A program made the translations under genes and the position numbers. Shown here piece after piece: positions 23,653 through 32,936 of a DNA stretch of 64,000 nt (position 1 is the stretch's first letter; every line of letters starts with the position of its first letter). The stretch lies in assembly GCF_004375085.3 (NCBI RefSeq), contig NZ_SNAQ03000010.1:1-64000 (forward strand), given 5' to 3'. The notes under the pieces were generated by a model. The model was not told the origin of the DNA and searched no databases. It saw only the letters and a program-made list of their open reading frames with translations. The DNA is from Lewinella sp. W8. GTDB lineage: Bacteria > Bacteroidota > Bacteroidia > Chitinophagales > Saprospiraceae.

Positions 23653-25380
23653 CTACCACCCAATACTCAATTCACTCTCCCGGTAGCCAATCCGTTGCGC
23701 CACGGCCTTGAGCGTGTCTCCGCGGGTGTAGTCGATGGGTTCGGTATATACCTCCCAGGTATTGCCCGACTCCGCTCCGGGAGGGACGATCTGGTAGGCA
23801 ATCCGGGCGCCGGGTGTTTTGCTGGTCAGGACGAAGCGGCCAATGCTGTCCCGGCGGAGTTGCACCCGACCGGTCTGCGGCATCTCTTCCCCTCCGCTCC
23901 AGAACCGATCCACCAGCTCGATTTCGGGGATTTCTCCAAGATCACCCACCCGGGCCAGCCAGTTGTCGAGTGCTCCGCGAAGCTTAACCAGCTTATCGGC
24001 GTATCGGGGATCGGTGGCCAGGTTTTGTAACTCGTGCGGGTCCTCGTGGGTGTCAAATAGCTCCTCGGTGGGCTTGGATTTGCGGAACCACTGGGCCTGG
24101 GCGTCGGTCAGCTCCCCGGCGTCGCGCAGCCGCAGTAACTCCTGCATGATGGGCATCTGTTCACGGTAGGCCAGCGGCAGGTAGTACCCCTTTTCGGGAT
24201 AGTAGTTGCGGATGTATTTGTAGCGCCGGTCCCGGGCGGCCCGCTTCCGGTCGTAGTGCTCGTCCAGCCGGTCGGAAGCCCCAAAAACGTAGTCCCGGGG
24301 CGGAGCGGCCGCCGGTCCCAGAATGGCCTGCCCCTGCAAATAATCGGGTAGGGGAATATCACAAAGACTGAAAACGGTTGGCGCCAGGTCCACAAAACTG
24401 AAGAGGATGGAGTCAACCTCTCCCGCCCGCCGATCGTCGGGCCAGGCCACGATCATCGGTACCCGGAGACCACTGTCGTAAAGCAAGCGCTTTTGGCGGG
24501 GCAAAGGTCCTCCGTGGTCACTGTAGAAGAAAATGATGGTATTGTCCAGTAACCCATCCGCTTCCAGTTGGTCCAATAGGAAACCCACCTGCTGGTCCAT
24601 GATCTGGATGTTACTGTAGGCCCGCCGGACGTCCGTCCGGGCAATCTCGGTATCGGGCAAGTAGGGCGGAATGGGCAGTTCCGCGTCGGCCGGGACGGTG
24701 AGGGGCGGACGACCTTCGTCCGCCAGCACATCCCCCCAGCGGTACACCGTCGCCGTGTCCCGCTCGAAGCCGGGCCGGAAGCGGAGATTCCCCTTTCCGG
24801 TCATCCAAATCTGACTTTCGTGGGTGATCTCCATGTTGAAGATGCTGAAGAAGGGTTGATCAGGGTCCTCCCGGTGCCGCCAATGGGCCCGCGGACCAAT
24901 ATCGTCCCAGGCCGTTTTCGGGTGCTCGAACTGATAATCGGTCTTCTGGTTGTTGCTGGCAAAGTATCCGTGCTCCCGCATGATCTGAGACATCATCTTC
25001 ACCTCGGGTGGCGGGAGGGCTCCGTAGGGCTTCAGCCCCACCTTGGCCAGAATTTCCGCGTTCCACTGGGTACGCATATTGTGCCCACCAATACTGATGG
25101 GGTACATGCCGGTGGCGATGGCGTTTCTGCTGGGCGCACAAACCCCCGCCACCGAAAAGGTATTCGGAAAGCGTACCCCGCGTGCCGCCAGGCGACTCAG
25201 GTTGGGGGTCTCAATGGTACTGTCACCGAACATCGGGAGGATCGGACTGATGTCCTCACAGGTGAGCCAAAGAATATTGGGACGGCGGTCCGTTGCGGTG
25301 GCCGCCTCGGCGGCCGGTTCCGTGGGTAGACACCCGACGAGCAGTAAGCCGGTGAAGGCGAGAAGAAGAATACGATCCAT
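23653..25380 (-). CDS. Sulfatase (arylsulfatase-like lipoprotein)
   Basis: 575 residues. Lipobox LLVGC near residue 18 marks an envelope lipoprotein. The sulfatase signature lies near residue 80, CAPSRNAIATG, in which the Cys would be converted to formylglycine. Metal-binding Asp/Glu residues follow the start (LTCEDISP) and recur at YSDHGGPLPRQKRLLYD. The C-terminal ~80 residues form a small extra domain. Such enzymes strip sulfate from polysaccharides or glycans at the cell surface. No dedicated maturase or glycan cluster is adjacent. A near-consensus -7 element (TATTTTAG) lies just upstream, next to the MITE-like repeat at 25393. Confidence 0.9.
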   Translation of the reverse strand: MDRILLLAFTGLLLVGCLPTEPAAEAATATDRRPNILWLTCEDISPILPMFGDSTIETPNLSRLAARGVRFPNTFSVAGVCAPSRNAIATGMYPISIGGHNMRTQWNAEILAKVGLKPYGALPPPEVKMMSQIMREHGYFASNNQKTDYQFEHPKTAWDDIGPRAHWRHREDPDQPFFSIFNMEITHESQIWMTGKGNLRFRPGFERDTATVYRWGDVLADEGRPPLTVPADAELPIPPYLPDTEIARTDVRRAYSNIQIMDQQVGFLLDQLEADGLLDNTIIFFYSDHGGPLPRQKRLLYDSGLRVPMIVAWPDDRRAGEVDSILFSFVDLAPTVFSLCDIPLPDYLQGQAILGPAAAPPRDYVFGASDRLDEHYDRKRAARDRRYKYIRNYYPEKGYYLPLAYREQMPIMQELLRLRDAGELTDAQAQWFRKSKPTEELFDTHEDPHELQNLATDPRYADKLVKLRGALDNWLARVGDLGEIPEIELVDRFWSGGEEMPQTGRVQLRRDSIGRFVLTSKTPGARIAYQIVPPGAESGNTWEVYTEPIDYTRGDTLKAVAQRIGYRESELSIGW

Positions 25381-25392
25381 GTGGCTAAAATA

Positions 25393-25577
25393 AGAGCTTG
25401 TTTAGACTTTAGTAATCGACCTTCATTTGGCCTTTTTTGGCGCTAGCTTCGTTGGTAAAATCCTCATTTAGCGCTGCTAAACTCCGGTTTCGCTTCGCGG
25501 CTACTTCGTGGTTCCCGCCTTGCTACCACCAAAAAAATCTCAAATTCGGCCAGACGACCAAAATCGAAACAAGCTCT
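25393..25577. repeat. MITE-like element, 185 bp
   Basis: Ends are inverted repeats: AGAGCTTGTTTAGA at the left, and the right end read on the other strand begins AGAGCTTGTTTCGA. The interior has TTGGCCTTTTTTGGCG at the left and a GGCCAGACGACCAAAATCG-like right arm. A degenerate relative lies at 44580-44733. No coding capacity. Confidence 0.65.
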
Positions 25578-25663
25578 AAGTGAATATCCCGGCCAAACGG
25601 AACTACCCGGCACCTGCACCACGTTGCCCCAACTTTTTCCTCCGCTTCACACGGTAACGGCCA

Positions 25664-26599
25664 TTAGTCCTTCCCCTGACACTGCTCCCGCAGTTTTCCG
25701 GCGCTGACCAGATACAGGTTGGCGTTTCCGGCGCTAGCTTCCTTCGTCCGGCGATTGCTGGTGAACAGCAGGTAGGCGCCGTCGGCCGTGACGAAGGGGC
25801 CGCCCTCGTTGGCGGCGGTATTCACGCCGGGGACCTCCACGGCCTCCGTCCAGCTGCCGTCTTCCTGCTTGCACGAGCAAAAAAGGTCGGTATCCCGGCG
25901 CCCCCGGGCACGACCCTCCATAACCGCGAAGGTGGCGTCGGGCGAAACGTAGAGGTAGGAAATAAAAGTTTGATCCGAGGGGTCGGGAATGCTGTTGTCC
26001 AGCCGAATGTCTTGGTCGGAAAGACGGGGCAAAACGTAGCGGGCACCGCCCCGGTAGGGCTGCCGAAAGGAGTAAAAATAGAGTTGCCCGCTATCGTCCA
26101 TGGCCGGACCGAATTCGTCCTGACCCACGGTGGGTTCTTCGTCGGTATTTTGGGAGGGAACCGCGAGGAATTCCGGCTGGCTCCATCCCGTCGCGGTTCG
26201 ACGCGATTGCCAAAGGTTGATGGCGTTGCTGGGGTCCTCCGGCGTCGGTCGCCTGGAATCAAAAAGCAGGGTGTTGCCGTCGGGAGATAAGTAGGGGGCG
26301 GCATCCCGATACTGACCGGAGATGTTGATGATTTCCGGCCTGGTCCACGCTCCGTCCATCAGCTTGGACCGGTAAATGGTTTAGTCAAAGACACCGGGCG
26401 TTCTTCGCATGAAGTAGAGCTCATTTCTCGCCGGATCGAATGTCGGACTGTATTCTCCCATCTTGGTGGATACCAGCCCGGGCGCAATGAGGTGGACTTC
26501 GTCGTCGGCGTAGCGGTGCGGGAAACCATTGGCCGTCGGGCCTTCGGGTTGGACGGGAGAAAAGATACTGAACAGGGTAATTAGGATGACGTATTGCAT
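25664..26599 (-). pseudogene. PD40 (TolB-like beta-propeller) protein split by an in-frame stop
   Basis: The frame from ATG 26597-26599 (MQYVILITLFSIFSPVQPEG) encodes a signal peptide and PD40 blades: YSPTFDPARNELYFMRR, then a TAA at 26381-26383, then TIYRSKLMDGAW and YLSPDGNTLLFDSRRP. The reading frame is unchanged across the TAA, so a single substitution (for example from CAA or GAA) interrupts a protein of about 310 residues. PD40 proteins are exported propellers, often in envelope complexes. The downstream part could be translated alone from ATG 26359, but without a signal peptide. Confidence 0.75.
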
Positions 26600-26829
26600 T
26601 AGGGGGGGATTTGGTTGTGGCCAGAACGATTGCCGTGGCGAGGGCCTAAGTGACATCCGGGGTGTTTGGTTCATCCATCGACCGATCTTATGATTCCGGT
26701 AAGAACTCCAGGCAATGATCTCACTTCCCGGAAGCATGATGTTGCCACTTTGCTTCCCCTGCAGTAAGCGCTCACTTGTCTCCGGAGAAAACATGAATTA
26801 TTTTACCCCCAAATAATCCCCTTCTACCC

Positions 26830-27426
26830 GTGCAAAATCTGCAATTCCCCCTCACCTTCAACTTCAAGATTACGCTGGTTACGCCCAAGTTTACGGTGCA
26901 CGATTCCCTGGGGCGTTCCGTCGCCTTCGTGAAGCAGCAGGTCTTTAAGCTGCGGGAGAATATTCGGGTATTCAGCGACGAGTCGGAGCGGGAAATGATC
27001 TACAAAATCAAGGCCGATCGGTGGTTGGACTGGAACGCCAGCTACGCCTTTACGGACGCTGCCGGACGGGAATGCGGGCGCATTGCCCGCCGCGGCGCAC
27101 GTTCGCTCTGGAAGGCCCATTACGACCTGATCGACGAAAACGGGAACCAGGATTTAAGCATCCAGGAAGACAACGGCTGGGTGAAGGTCCTGGACGGGAT
27201 GCTCGGCGAAATCCCCATTCTAGGCTTTTTGACCGGCTACTTTTTCAACCCCTCCTACAACATCACCCGACCCGACGGAAAGCTGGTTGCCGTCTTCACC
27301 AAACAACCGGAATTATTGGGCCGAACCTTCACCCTGGAACAGAAAGCTCCCTTCGAGGAAGGAGAAGCTACCCGCATCCTACTGGGTACCATGATGATGG
27401 TGTTACTGGAGCGGGATCGTGGATAG
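26830..27426 (+). CDS. LURP-one / tubby-like domain protein
   Basis: 198 residues starting with GTG at 26830 (MQNLQFPLTFNFKITLV); no ATG fits better. Consecutive strand-rich motifs KFTVHDSLGRSVAFVKQQ, KLRENIRVFSDE and LIDENGNQDLSIQEDNG match the LURP-one-related (DUF567) 12-stranded barrel around a central helix, related to tubby and scramblase folds. Members bind phospholipids or have unknown roles. No signal peptide. Convergent with the TonB receptor gene. Confidence 0.75.
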   Translation: MQNLQFPLTFNFKITLVTPKFTVHDSLGRSVAFVKQQVFKLRENIRVFSDESEREMIYKIKADRWLDWNASYAFTDAAGRECGRIARRGARSLWKAHYDLIDENGNQDLSIQEDNGWVKVLDGMLGEIPILGFLTGYFFNPSYNITRPDGKLVAVFTKQPELLGRTFTLEQKAPFEEGEATRILLGTMMMVLLERDRG

Positions 27427-27434
27427 CAGGGGCG

Positions 27435-29981
27435 CTACAGAGTATAGCTAGCACTTAGCCCCACGTCAAGGCCCGCGGCAGAAACGCCGCTGGAGAAGGT
27501 CCGGTAATGCCGGTCGAGCAGGTTTTCGGCCTTGAGGCGTAGCGCCCAGCGGGACGATGGACGGTATTCGGCGTAAACGTTGGCGGTCCACCACCCGTAC
27601 GTTCCCGCAAATGCGCCGGTTATCGGGTCGACGGGACTCAGCTCCAAATTGTCGGAGGTACCGGTGCGGTCGAGCGTGTAGCCCGTTCGGGCGGTACCGC
27701 TGATGCTGCCGACGGCATAATCTTCCGGGGCTTTGGCCAGCTGGTAGCGGAAGCGCGTTTCCAGGGTCCACTTGGCCGCCCGGTAGGTCAGGGAGGTGGT
27801 GCCGTAAGCGGGAGGAATGTGGTCCTGGGGCAGTTCAAGTACCGCGCCGTCCGGCGGCAGCTGCTTCCGCCGGCCGCGCAGCCAGTGGAAGTTGGAAGCC
27901 AGCCGGAGCTTCTTCCGCACGTCCCACCGGAAACCCAGGTCGAAGCCGTACACCCGCGCACTTTCGGCGTTGACGTTGGTCTGGGTACGGAGGGTGTCTC
28001 CCCGGCTGACGAAGAAATCCTCCCCGCTGGGCAGGGTGCCGTCGCGACGGACGATGGCCTGGTTCAACCACGTATGGTAAAGGCCGCCGGTAAGGAATAG
28101 CCGCCCCGTGGCGTCGGCCCAGCTGTAGCCCGTTTCGAGGGTGTTGGAGCGTTCGGGAGAAAGGTTGGGGTTGGGGACCAGAATGAAGCCGTTGCGCTCA
28201 CGGAACTTGGCAAAATCGTCGATGTTGGGGGCCCGAAAGCCCTGGGAAAATTGCAGCCGCCACTGATTACGGACGCCGTTGTACCGCAAGCCAAGTGCTC
28301 CGGTCATGGCCTGGTCAGCATTGGTAATCCCCGCCAGGTAAGCTGCGGGCCAGTCGATCGGGTCATCGGTACCGAAGGTGGCCCGCAGTCGCTGCCAGCT
28401 GGAGCGCAGTCCGCCGCGCAACAGCCAGGACGGGGCAAAGTGGTAGCTCAGGTCGCTATAGGAGCCCAGGGTGGTCAGGGAGCTTCCGCCGGAGGGGTAG
28501 CGGCTGTTCAGCCCGGAAATACGCTCTCCCGATCCGGTAATGTCGGTGAGAAAACCCTGGCTGTCCACCTCGTCGTGTCGCGCATCAATGCCGTAGCGGA
28601 GCTCCAGTTTGCCGAGGTCCTTAACGAAGTCGATCTGCAGATTGTGGGAGTATACGTCCACGAGACTGTTTTCCCGGAGGGGGTCCCCGAACCGCCGTTG
28701 CAGCCGATCCTCCTCAATGAACTGGGTGCTGATGAGGTAATTGGCCACGTCGTAATATTTGGTGGCTCTCCGGTCGGTGAGTCGGGCACTGCCCATCAGG
28801 CGGGTTTGGGGGCCGTAGTCCCATTCGGCCCACCGCAACTGACCGTCCCGGCGTGCCGTGAGGGCATCATACCGGGGGATATTGGAGCTGGTACTGTACT
28901 GCAGATTAAGGTCCAGTTCTAACTGCTCCCGCAAGCGGAAGCGGAACTTCTGTAGGAGGTTGGCCTGACGGTAGCCGGTGCCTACCTGCACTTCCGGCCG
29001 GTCGTTAGGCACCACCTGGTCCTGGCCGTTGATCCGTTCGACGAATTCATTGCGTTCGCCGAAGGAGGGAAAGCGACGGGGCCTTTGGGCGCCGGAGCGC
29101 AGGTGCGAGGCATCGGCGTAGGACAGCTGGGTGAGTCCCGCCCAGCGTTTTCCCCCGTATTCCAGCCAACCCACGCCACTTTGCGTGCTAGCGGCCGTGG
29201 CGTAGCCGAGGGTAATTCCTCCGGAAACCTGGTTTTTGCTCGTTTGGTAGCGGGGGCGTCGCGTCCGGAAATGGACCACGCCGCCGATGGCGTCGCTGCC
29301 GTAGGCCAGCGCCCCGGCACCGTAGATCAACTCCAGTTGCTCGAGGGCATTCGGATCGACGGTAATCGCGTTTTGCAGGTGCCCGTTGCGATAAATGGCG
29401 TTGTTCATCCGTACCCCGTCCACCACCAGAAGTACCCGGTTGGCCTCGAAGCCCCGAATCACGGGGCTCCCGCCCCCGAACTGGGATTGTTGCACGAAGA
29501 CCCCACTCAGGTTGGCCAGGGCGTCGGCACTGGTGCGGCTCTGCAGCCGTTCGATCTCTTCGCCGGTGACCACCTCCGTGGCGTAAATCAGGTTGGGAGA
29601 AAGTTCGTCGCGCCGCCCGACGATCACCGGAGTTTCGAGGGTGATGGAGAGCGGCGAGAGTTCCAGAAGGTAATTCCGGTTGGCCAGTTCCTCGAGGGTG
29701 ATCATGGTGGTGGCCATCGCCGTATACTGGGCGATCAGGGTATCCTGACGTTCAATTTGTGGGGGGAGGATCACCCGGCCGTCAAGGTCGGTGGTCAGGA
29801 AAATGCTTTTTGCCGGCACACTCAGCGTAGCAAAGGGAAGTGGCGTTCCGGTGTCACTGCGCAGATATGCCGCCTGCTGTGCCATCAACCCGGAAGGGAG
29901 GGCCAACAGCAGGAATAAAGTCCCGAGCATAACCATCATTTCTCCCGGCCGCATTCGGGCCGGGCTGACGAATGAGTCCAT
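27435..29981 (-). CDS. TonB-dependent outer membrane receptor
   Basis: 848 residues from ATG 29979-29981; a TTG at 29999 or ATGs further in are possible. A signal peptide with LFLLLALPSGLMAQ precedes a short carboxypeptidase-regulatory-like domain (ATLSVPAKSIFLTTDLDG). The plug follows with GVFVQQSQFGGGSPVIRGFE and VLLVVDGVRMNNAIYRNGH, and a 22-strand barrel ends in ASYTL. It takes up a siderophore, cobalamin or similar ligand using TonB energy; the ligand is not evident. No SusD partner is adjacent, so a polysaccharide locus is unlikely. It starts 22 bp after the T9SS cargo gene and may share its transcript. Confidence 0.92.
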   Translation of the reverse strand: MDSFVSPARMRPGEMMVMLGTLFLLLALPSGLMAQQAAYLRSDTGTPLPFATLSVPAKSIFLTTDLDGRVILPPQIERQDTLIAQYTAMATTMITLEELANRNYLLELSPLSITLETPVIVGRRDELSPNLIYATEVVTGEEIERLQSRTSADALANLSGVFVQQSQFGGGSPVIRGFEANRVLLVVDGVRMNNAIYRNGHLQNAITVDPNALEQLELIYGAGALAYGSDAIGGVVHFRTRRPRYQTSKNQVSGGITLGYATAASTQSGVGWLEYGGKRWAGLTQLSYADASHLRSGAQRPRRFPSFGERNEFVERINGQDQVVPNDRPEVQVGTGYRQANLLQKFRFRLREQLELDLNLQYSTSSNIPRYDALTARRDGQLRWAEWDYGPQTRLMGSARLTDRRATKYYDVANYLISTQFIEEDRLQRRFGDPLRENSLVDVYSHNLQIDFVKDLGKLELRYGIDARHDEVDSQGFLTDITGSGERISGLNSRYPSGGSSLTTLGSYSDLSYHFAPSWLLRGGLRSSWQRLRATFGTDDPIDWPAAYLAGITNADQAMTGALGLRYNGVRNQWRLQFSQGFRAPNIDDFAKFRERNGFILVPNPNLSPERSNTLETGYSWADATGRLFLTGGLYHTWLNQAIVRRDGTLPSGEDFFVSRGDTLRTQTNVNAESARVYGFDLGFRWDVRKKLRLASNFHWLRGRRKQLPPDGAVLELPQDHIPPAYGTTSLTYRAAKWTLETRFRYQLAKAPEDYAVGSISGTARTGYTLDRTGTSDNLELSPVDPITGAFAGTYGWWTANVYAEYRPSSRWALRLKAENLLDRHYRTFSSGVSAAGLDVGLSASYTL

Positions 29982-30003
29982 CAAAGCCACGCTTGTCAAG
30001 TGA

Positions 30004-32181
30004 TTACCTTATCAGACTAAACTGTCCTTCCCGGATTTCGGTTGCGTCAGCGTTCGGATATCGAAACGCCATCCGGTAGAGGTATACGTCCGAATTCTGT
30101 GGGATGCCATTGACGGAGCCATCCCAGGCCTGGTCGGGGTTCGTACTCTCAAAGACGACCTGCCCCCAACGGTTGTAAATGATCAGGGTGTAATCCGTTG
30201 GGGAGCAGTTGGTGTACAGCCGGAACAAGTCGTTGGTACCGTCACGGTTGGGGGAAAAAATTTCCGGGATCTCATCTTCACAATCGCATTCTTCGGTGAA
30301 GGTAAAGTCCGCAAACAGGCGAATACTGTCACCGCACTCTCCGATGACGTCCACGAAGTATTCCTCGTCCGGCAAGAGGTTCACGTCCAGCGTTTCCTCC
30401 GTACTGCCGTCAAACCACTGGATCAGGGCCAGTTCGTCCCGCCCCTGATTGAGGACCGACAGTTGAACGTCATCTCCCGCGCACACCTCCCCGGTGGGAC
30501 CGTCAATGGCCAATTCGGCGGCAAACCTTGGGGCGATGAAATCCAGCACCGATGCCGAACGCACGGTTCCACAACTGGCAAATCCGGTAATGCTCACGTT
30601 GATGTTCGGGGAAGCCAGGGGAGCTTCAATGGTATCGGTGGTGAAAATGAAGGGGTCGGGAGTACCGGGAAGACTGATGGTCCAGCGAATACTGTCGTAT
30701 CGGTTGGGACCCGCAAAACGCAGGAGTAAAAAATCTCCGTCACAGCCCCGGTCTACCTCGTCGAGGATCCGGAATCCGATCGTCAGTTCTTCCACCCGCT
30801 GGCAATCGACGGTGGGCTGACAGCCGCCCGTAACGGTCACGCAGTAGGTGCCGGGTACCGAAACCGCTAGCGAATCAGCGGTACTGCCGTCAGTCCAGAG
30901 AAATTCCGTGCCGGCTTCCCGGGGACGCAAAGTCAGCGAGGAATTCGGGCAGAGGTCCACCATCAGGGTGTCCAGAAAAAGGGTATCCTGTACGACGGGG
31001 CGCTTGAAAATGGCGTCGACGAATTGGGGCGGTGAAAACGACGCAAACTCATCGCCGTTTTCTTCCGTCAGATCGAGTACCAGGCGGTTAACTACGGGGA
31101 CCGGACTGGACACACATTCGATCTCACTCAGTCCATAGCGTTGTTCTAGCCCCAGATTTTGCTCCAGAAAGTAGATGTTACCGTTGGGCCCGATCTGGAA
31201 GGGGCCCGCCTGCAATACCGTCACGGCAGGGTCTTCCTCCAGCCGCGCCACGTCAATCTTGGTGAAGTCTTGCATGTCGTAGCGAACGATGAGTTCGCCG
31301 AGCACGAAACTGCCCTCGGTGGTGTACAGGTACCGACTGTCGGGGGTAAAGGTGACCGCCACGTCGGAGATGTCGGGGAGATTGGCCAGGGTGTTGCCTA
31401 CCTCGCCCGTGCTGGGGTCGAATTCGTAAATGAAGCCGTTGTTGAACAGCAACGATCCGTCGGGGGAGAATTTGATCTTTCCTTCTACCGGATTGGGAAC
31501 GGAAACGGGAGTGGGGGTACCCACGCCGTTAGCCGTCAGCGGGGTGACGACAAAATTGAAGTCTCCCTGCGGGGTAATGTTCTGACAAATGATCCAGTAT
31601 CCTTCTCCGTCGGCCATGGGCGTCGCGTCCAGGCCTTCGTAACTGGGGGTAAAGATTCGCTGATCCGCAAGGACGACTTCACCCAGTCCGCCGTTTAGCG
31701 ACATGTCGATGGTGAAATAGGATAGTCCTCTTCCGAGGGGCTGACCGGGAACGCTGCCTCCGATGTTGAATTCCGTTTCTTCCATCGTGAAGAGATAGTA
31801 GAGGTCCGGATTATTGCCGGGCGCGGGCATTGCGATGGCACTCTGGCGGGCGCTGAATCCACCGCCTTCTTCCCCGCGCATATCGTACATGACTTCGTGG
31901 TTGCGGTTCCAGATGGTGCCACCATTCTGGCCACTCATGCCCGGCGGGCGTCCACCACCGTTGGTGTAAAACAACAGGTTGCCCAGCGTATCACTCAGGG
32001 ACACGACGCCTTCAAATCCTACGATGGCGGAAGGTGGATTGAGCACTGGCTGGCCGTCAACGAAGCGGACACTGATTTGGGAACCGAAGTGCCAGTTATT
32101 GGCTTGTGCGGGCTGGGCCAACAGCGCAGCGGGTAAGCAACCGATGGTTACCAGGGCGAGTACCCGGCAGAATAGATTCAT
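30004..32181 (-). CDS. Secreted protein with type B T9SS sorting domain
   Basis: 725 residues from ATG 32181 (MNLFCRVLALVTIGCLPAAL), a signal peptide; longer starts lack one. The N-terminal ~400 residues are propeller-like (IKFSPDGSLLFNNG, VTFTPDSRYLYTTEG). Ig-like repeats with paired Cys follow. The last ~85 residues are the gliding-motility/T9SS type B C-terminal domain: EIFSPNRDGTNDLFRLY, LIIYNRWGQVVFES and DVYLYRMAF. It should be exported by Sec, then passed through the type IX system and kept at or released from the cell surface. Directly upstream of the TonB receptor gene. Confidence 0.9.
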   Translation of the reverse strand: MNLFCRVLALVTIGCLPAALLAQPAQANNWHFGSQISVRFVDGQPVLNPPSAIVGFEGVVSLSDTLGNLLFYTNGGGRPPGMSGQNGGTIWNRNHEVMYDMRGEEGGGFSARQSAIAMPAPGNNPDLYYLFTMEETEFNIGGSVPGQPLGRGLSYFTIDMSLNGGLGEVVLADQRIFTPSYEGLDATPMADGEGYWIICQNITPQGDFNFVVTPLTANGVGTPTPVSVPNPVEGKIKFSPDGSLLFNNGFIYEFDPSTGEVGNTLANLPDISDVAVTFTPDSRYLYTTEGSFVLGELIVRYDMQDFTKIDVARLEEDPAVTVLQAGPFQIGPNGNIYFLEQNLGLEQRYGLSEIECVSSPVPVVNRLVLDLTEENGDEFASFSPPQFVDAIFKRPVVQDTLFLDTLMVDLCPNSSLTLRPREAGTEFLWTDGSTADSLAVSVPGTYCVTVTGGCQPTVDCQRVEELTIGFRILDEVDRGCDGDFLLLRFAGPNRYDSIRWTISLPGTPDPFIFTTDTIEAPLASPNINVSITGFASCGTVRSASVLDFIAPRFAAELAIDGPTGEVCAGDDVQLSVLNQGRDELALIQWFDGSTEETLDVNLLPDEEYFVDVIGECGDSIRLFADFTFTEECDCEDEIPEIFSPNRDGTNDLFRLYTNCSPTDYTLIIYNRWGQVVFESTNPDQAWDGSVNGIPQNSDVYLYRMAFRYPNADATEIREGQFSLIR

Positions 32182-32320
32182 GGGAAGGGATGATTGTCGG
32201 GGATACCCCAAAATTACGGCAAGGCCGGCCACCGTCACAATCAATCCTTGATTGCCGGCAAGAATTGTCAATCCTGATACAAAGGTAAGGATACTGCCAG
32301 CAGCCGTAGGTTCGGATGCC

Positions 32321-32890
32321 TCAGAGGGCCGTGGGCGAGGGTTGATCCCCCTCGTCGGCCTCTACCACAACTTTTTCCGCGGGGGCCTCGGCTGCAGGCT
32401 CCTTCTCGGGTTGCTTCTTGAACGCGAACGGAATCATGATGAACATACCCGCCATGATGGCCATGTCGGCCACGTTGAAGATACCGGTCTGAAGGCTGCC
32501 CACTTTGAGGTGAAGCATGTCAACCACGTGCCCGTACAGTAAACGGTCAACGATGTTGCTGAGTCCACCCCCGACGATGAGGGCCAGGGCAACGGTTTGC
32601 CAGCGGTTGAGGTCTTTTTCCCGGAAGATGTACCACAGGAGGCCAATCAGGAGGATGGCCGGAAAGGCATTCAGCAGCAGGGGACGCAGGATCGGGCCGA
32701 GCTCGGACCCCAGCGACAGAAAGGCACCAGTATTGCGGGCAAAGGTGAGCCGCAGGATGTCGTTCAGATAAAACTGGTCGGGCTGCCCCTGAAGCATATT
32801 CGTGGCCAGGTACTTCGTCCACTGGTCCAGGCCAACGGTAATGGCTACCACGGATCCTACGGTGAGGAGACGAGTTTTAAAATCTTTCAT
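32321..32890 (-). CDS. lspA: Lipoprotein signal peptidase
   Basis: 189 residues, four membrane spans. Catalytic Asp residues are in GGGLSNIVDRL and FNVADMAIM, the two conserved LspA blocks; the substrate-side DQWTKY and FARNTGAF motifs are also present. It removes the signal peptide from diacylated prolipoproteins at the inner membrane. The C-terminus is extended by ~30 Glu/Ala/Pro-rich residues compared with typical LspA of about 160, a cytoplasmic tail of unknown meaning. The neighbourhood contains many lipoprotein genes, but no obvious operon. Confidence 0.93.
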   Translation of the reverse strand: MKDFKTRLLTVGSVVAITVGLDQWTKYLATNMLQGQPDQFYLNDILRLTFARNTGAFLSLGSELGPILRPLLLNAFPAILLIGLLWYIFREKDLNRWQTVALALIVGGGLSNIVDRLLYGHVVDMLHLKVGSLQTGIFNVADMAIMAGMFIMIPFAFKKQPEKEPAAEAPAEKVVVEADEGDQPSPTAL

Positions 32891-32936
32891 CAGGAGTAGT
32901 TAGCGGCCGGGGGCCGGAGGGGGGTAAAGTTCGGGG

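Noticed and set aside
23206-24030. Plus-strand frame across the intergenic repeats and the sulfatase end
   Set aside because: It passes through non-coding repeats and antisense sulfatase sequence; no recognisable protein.
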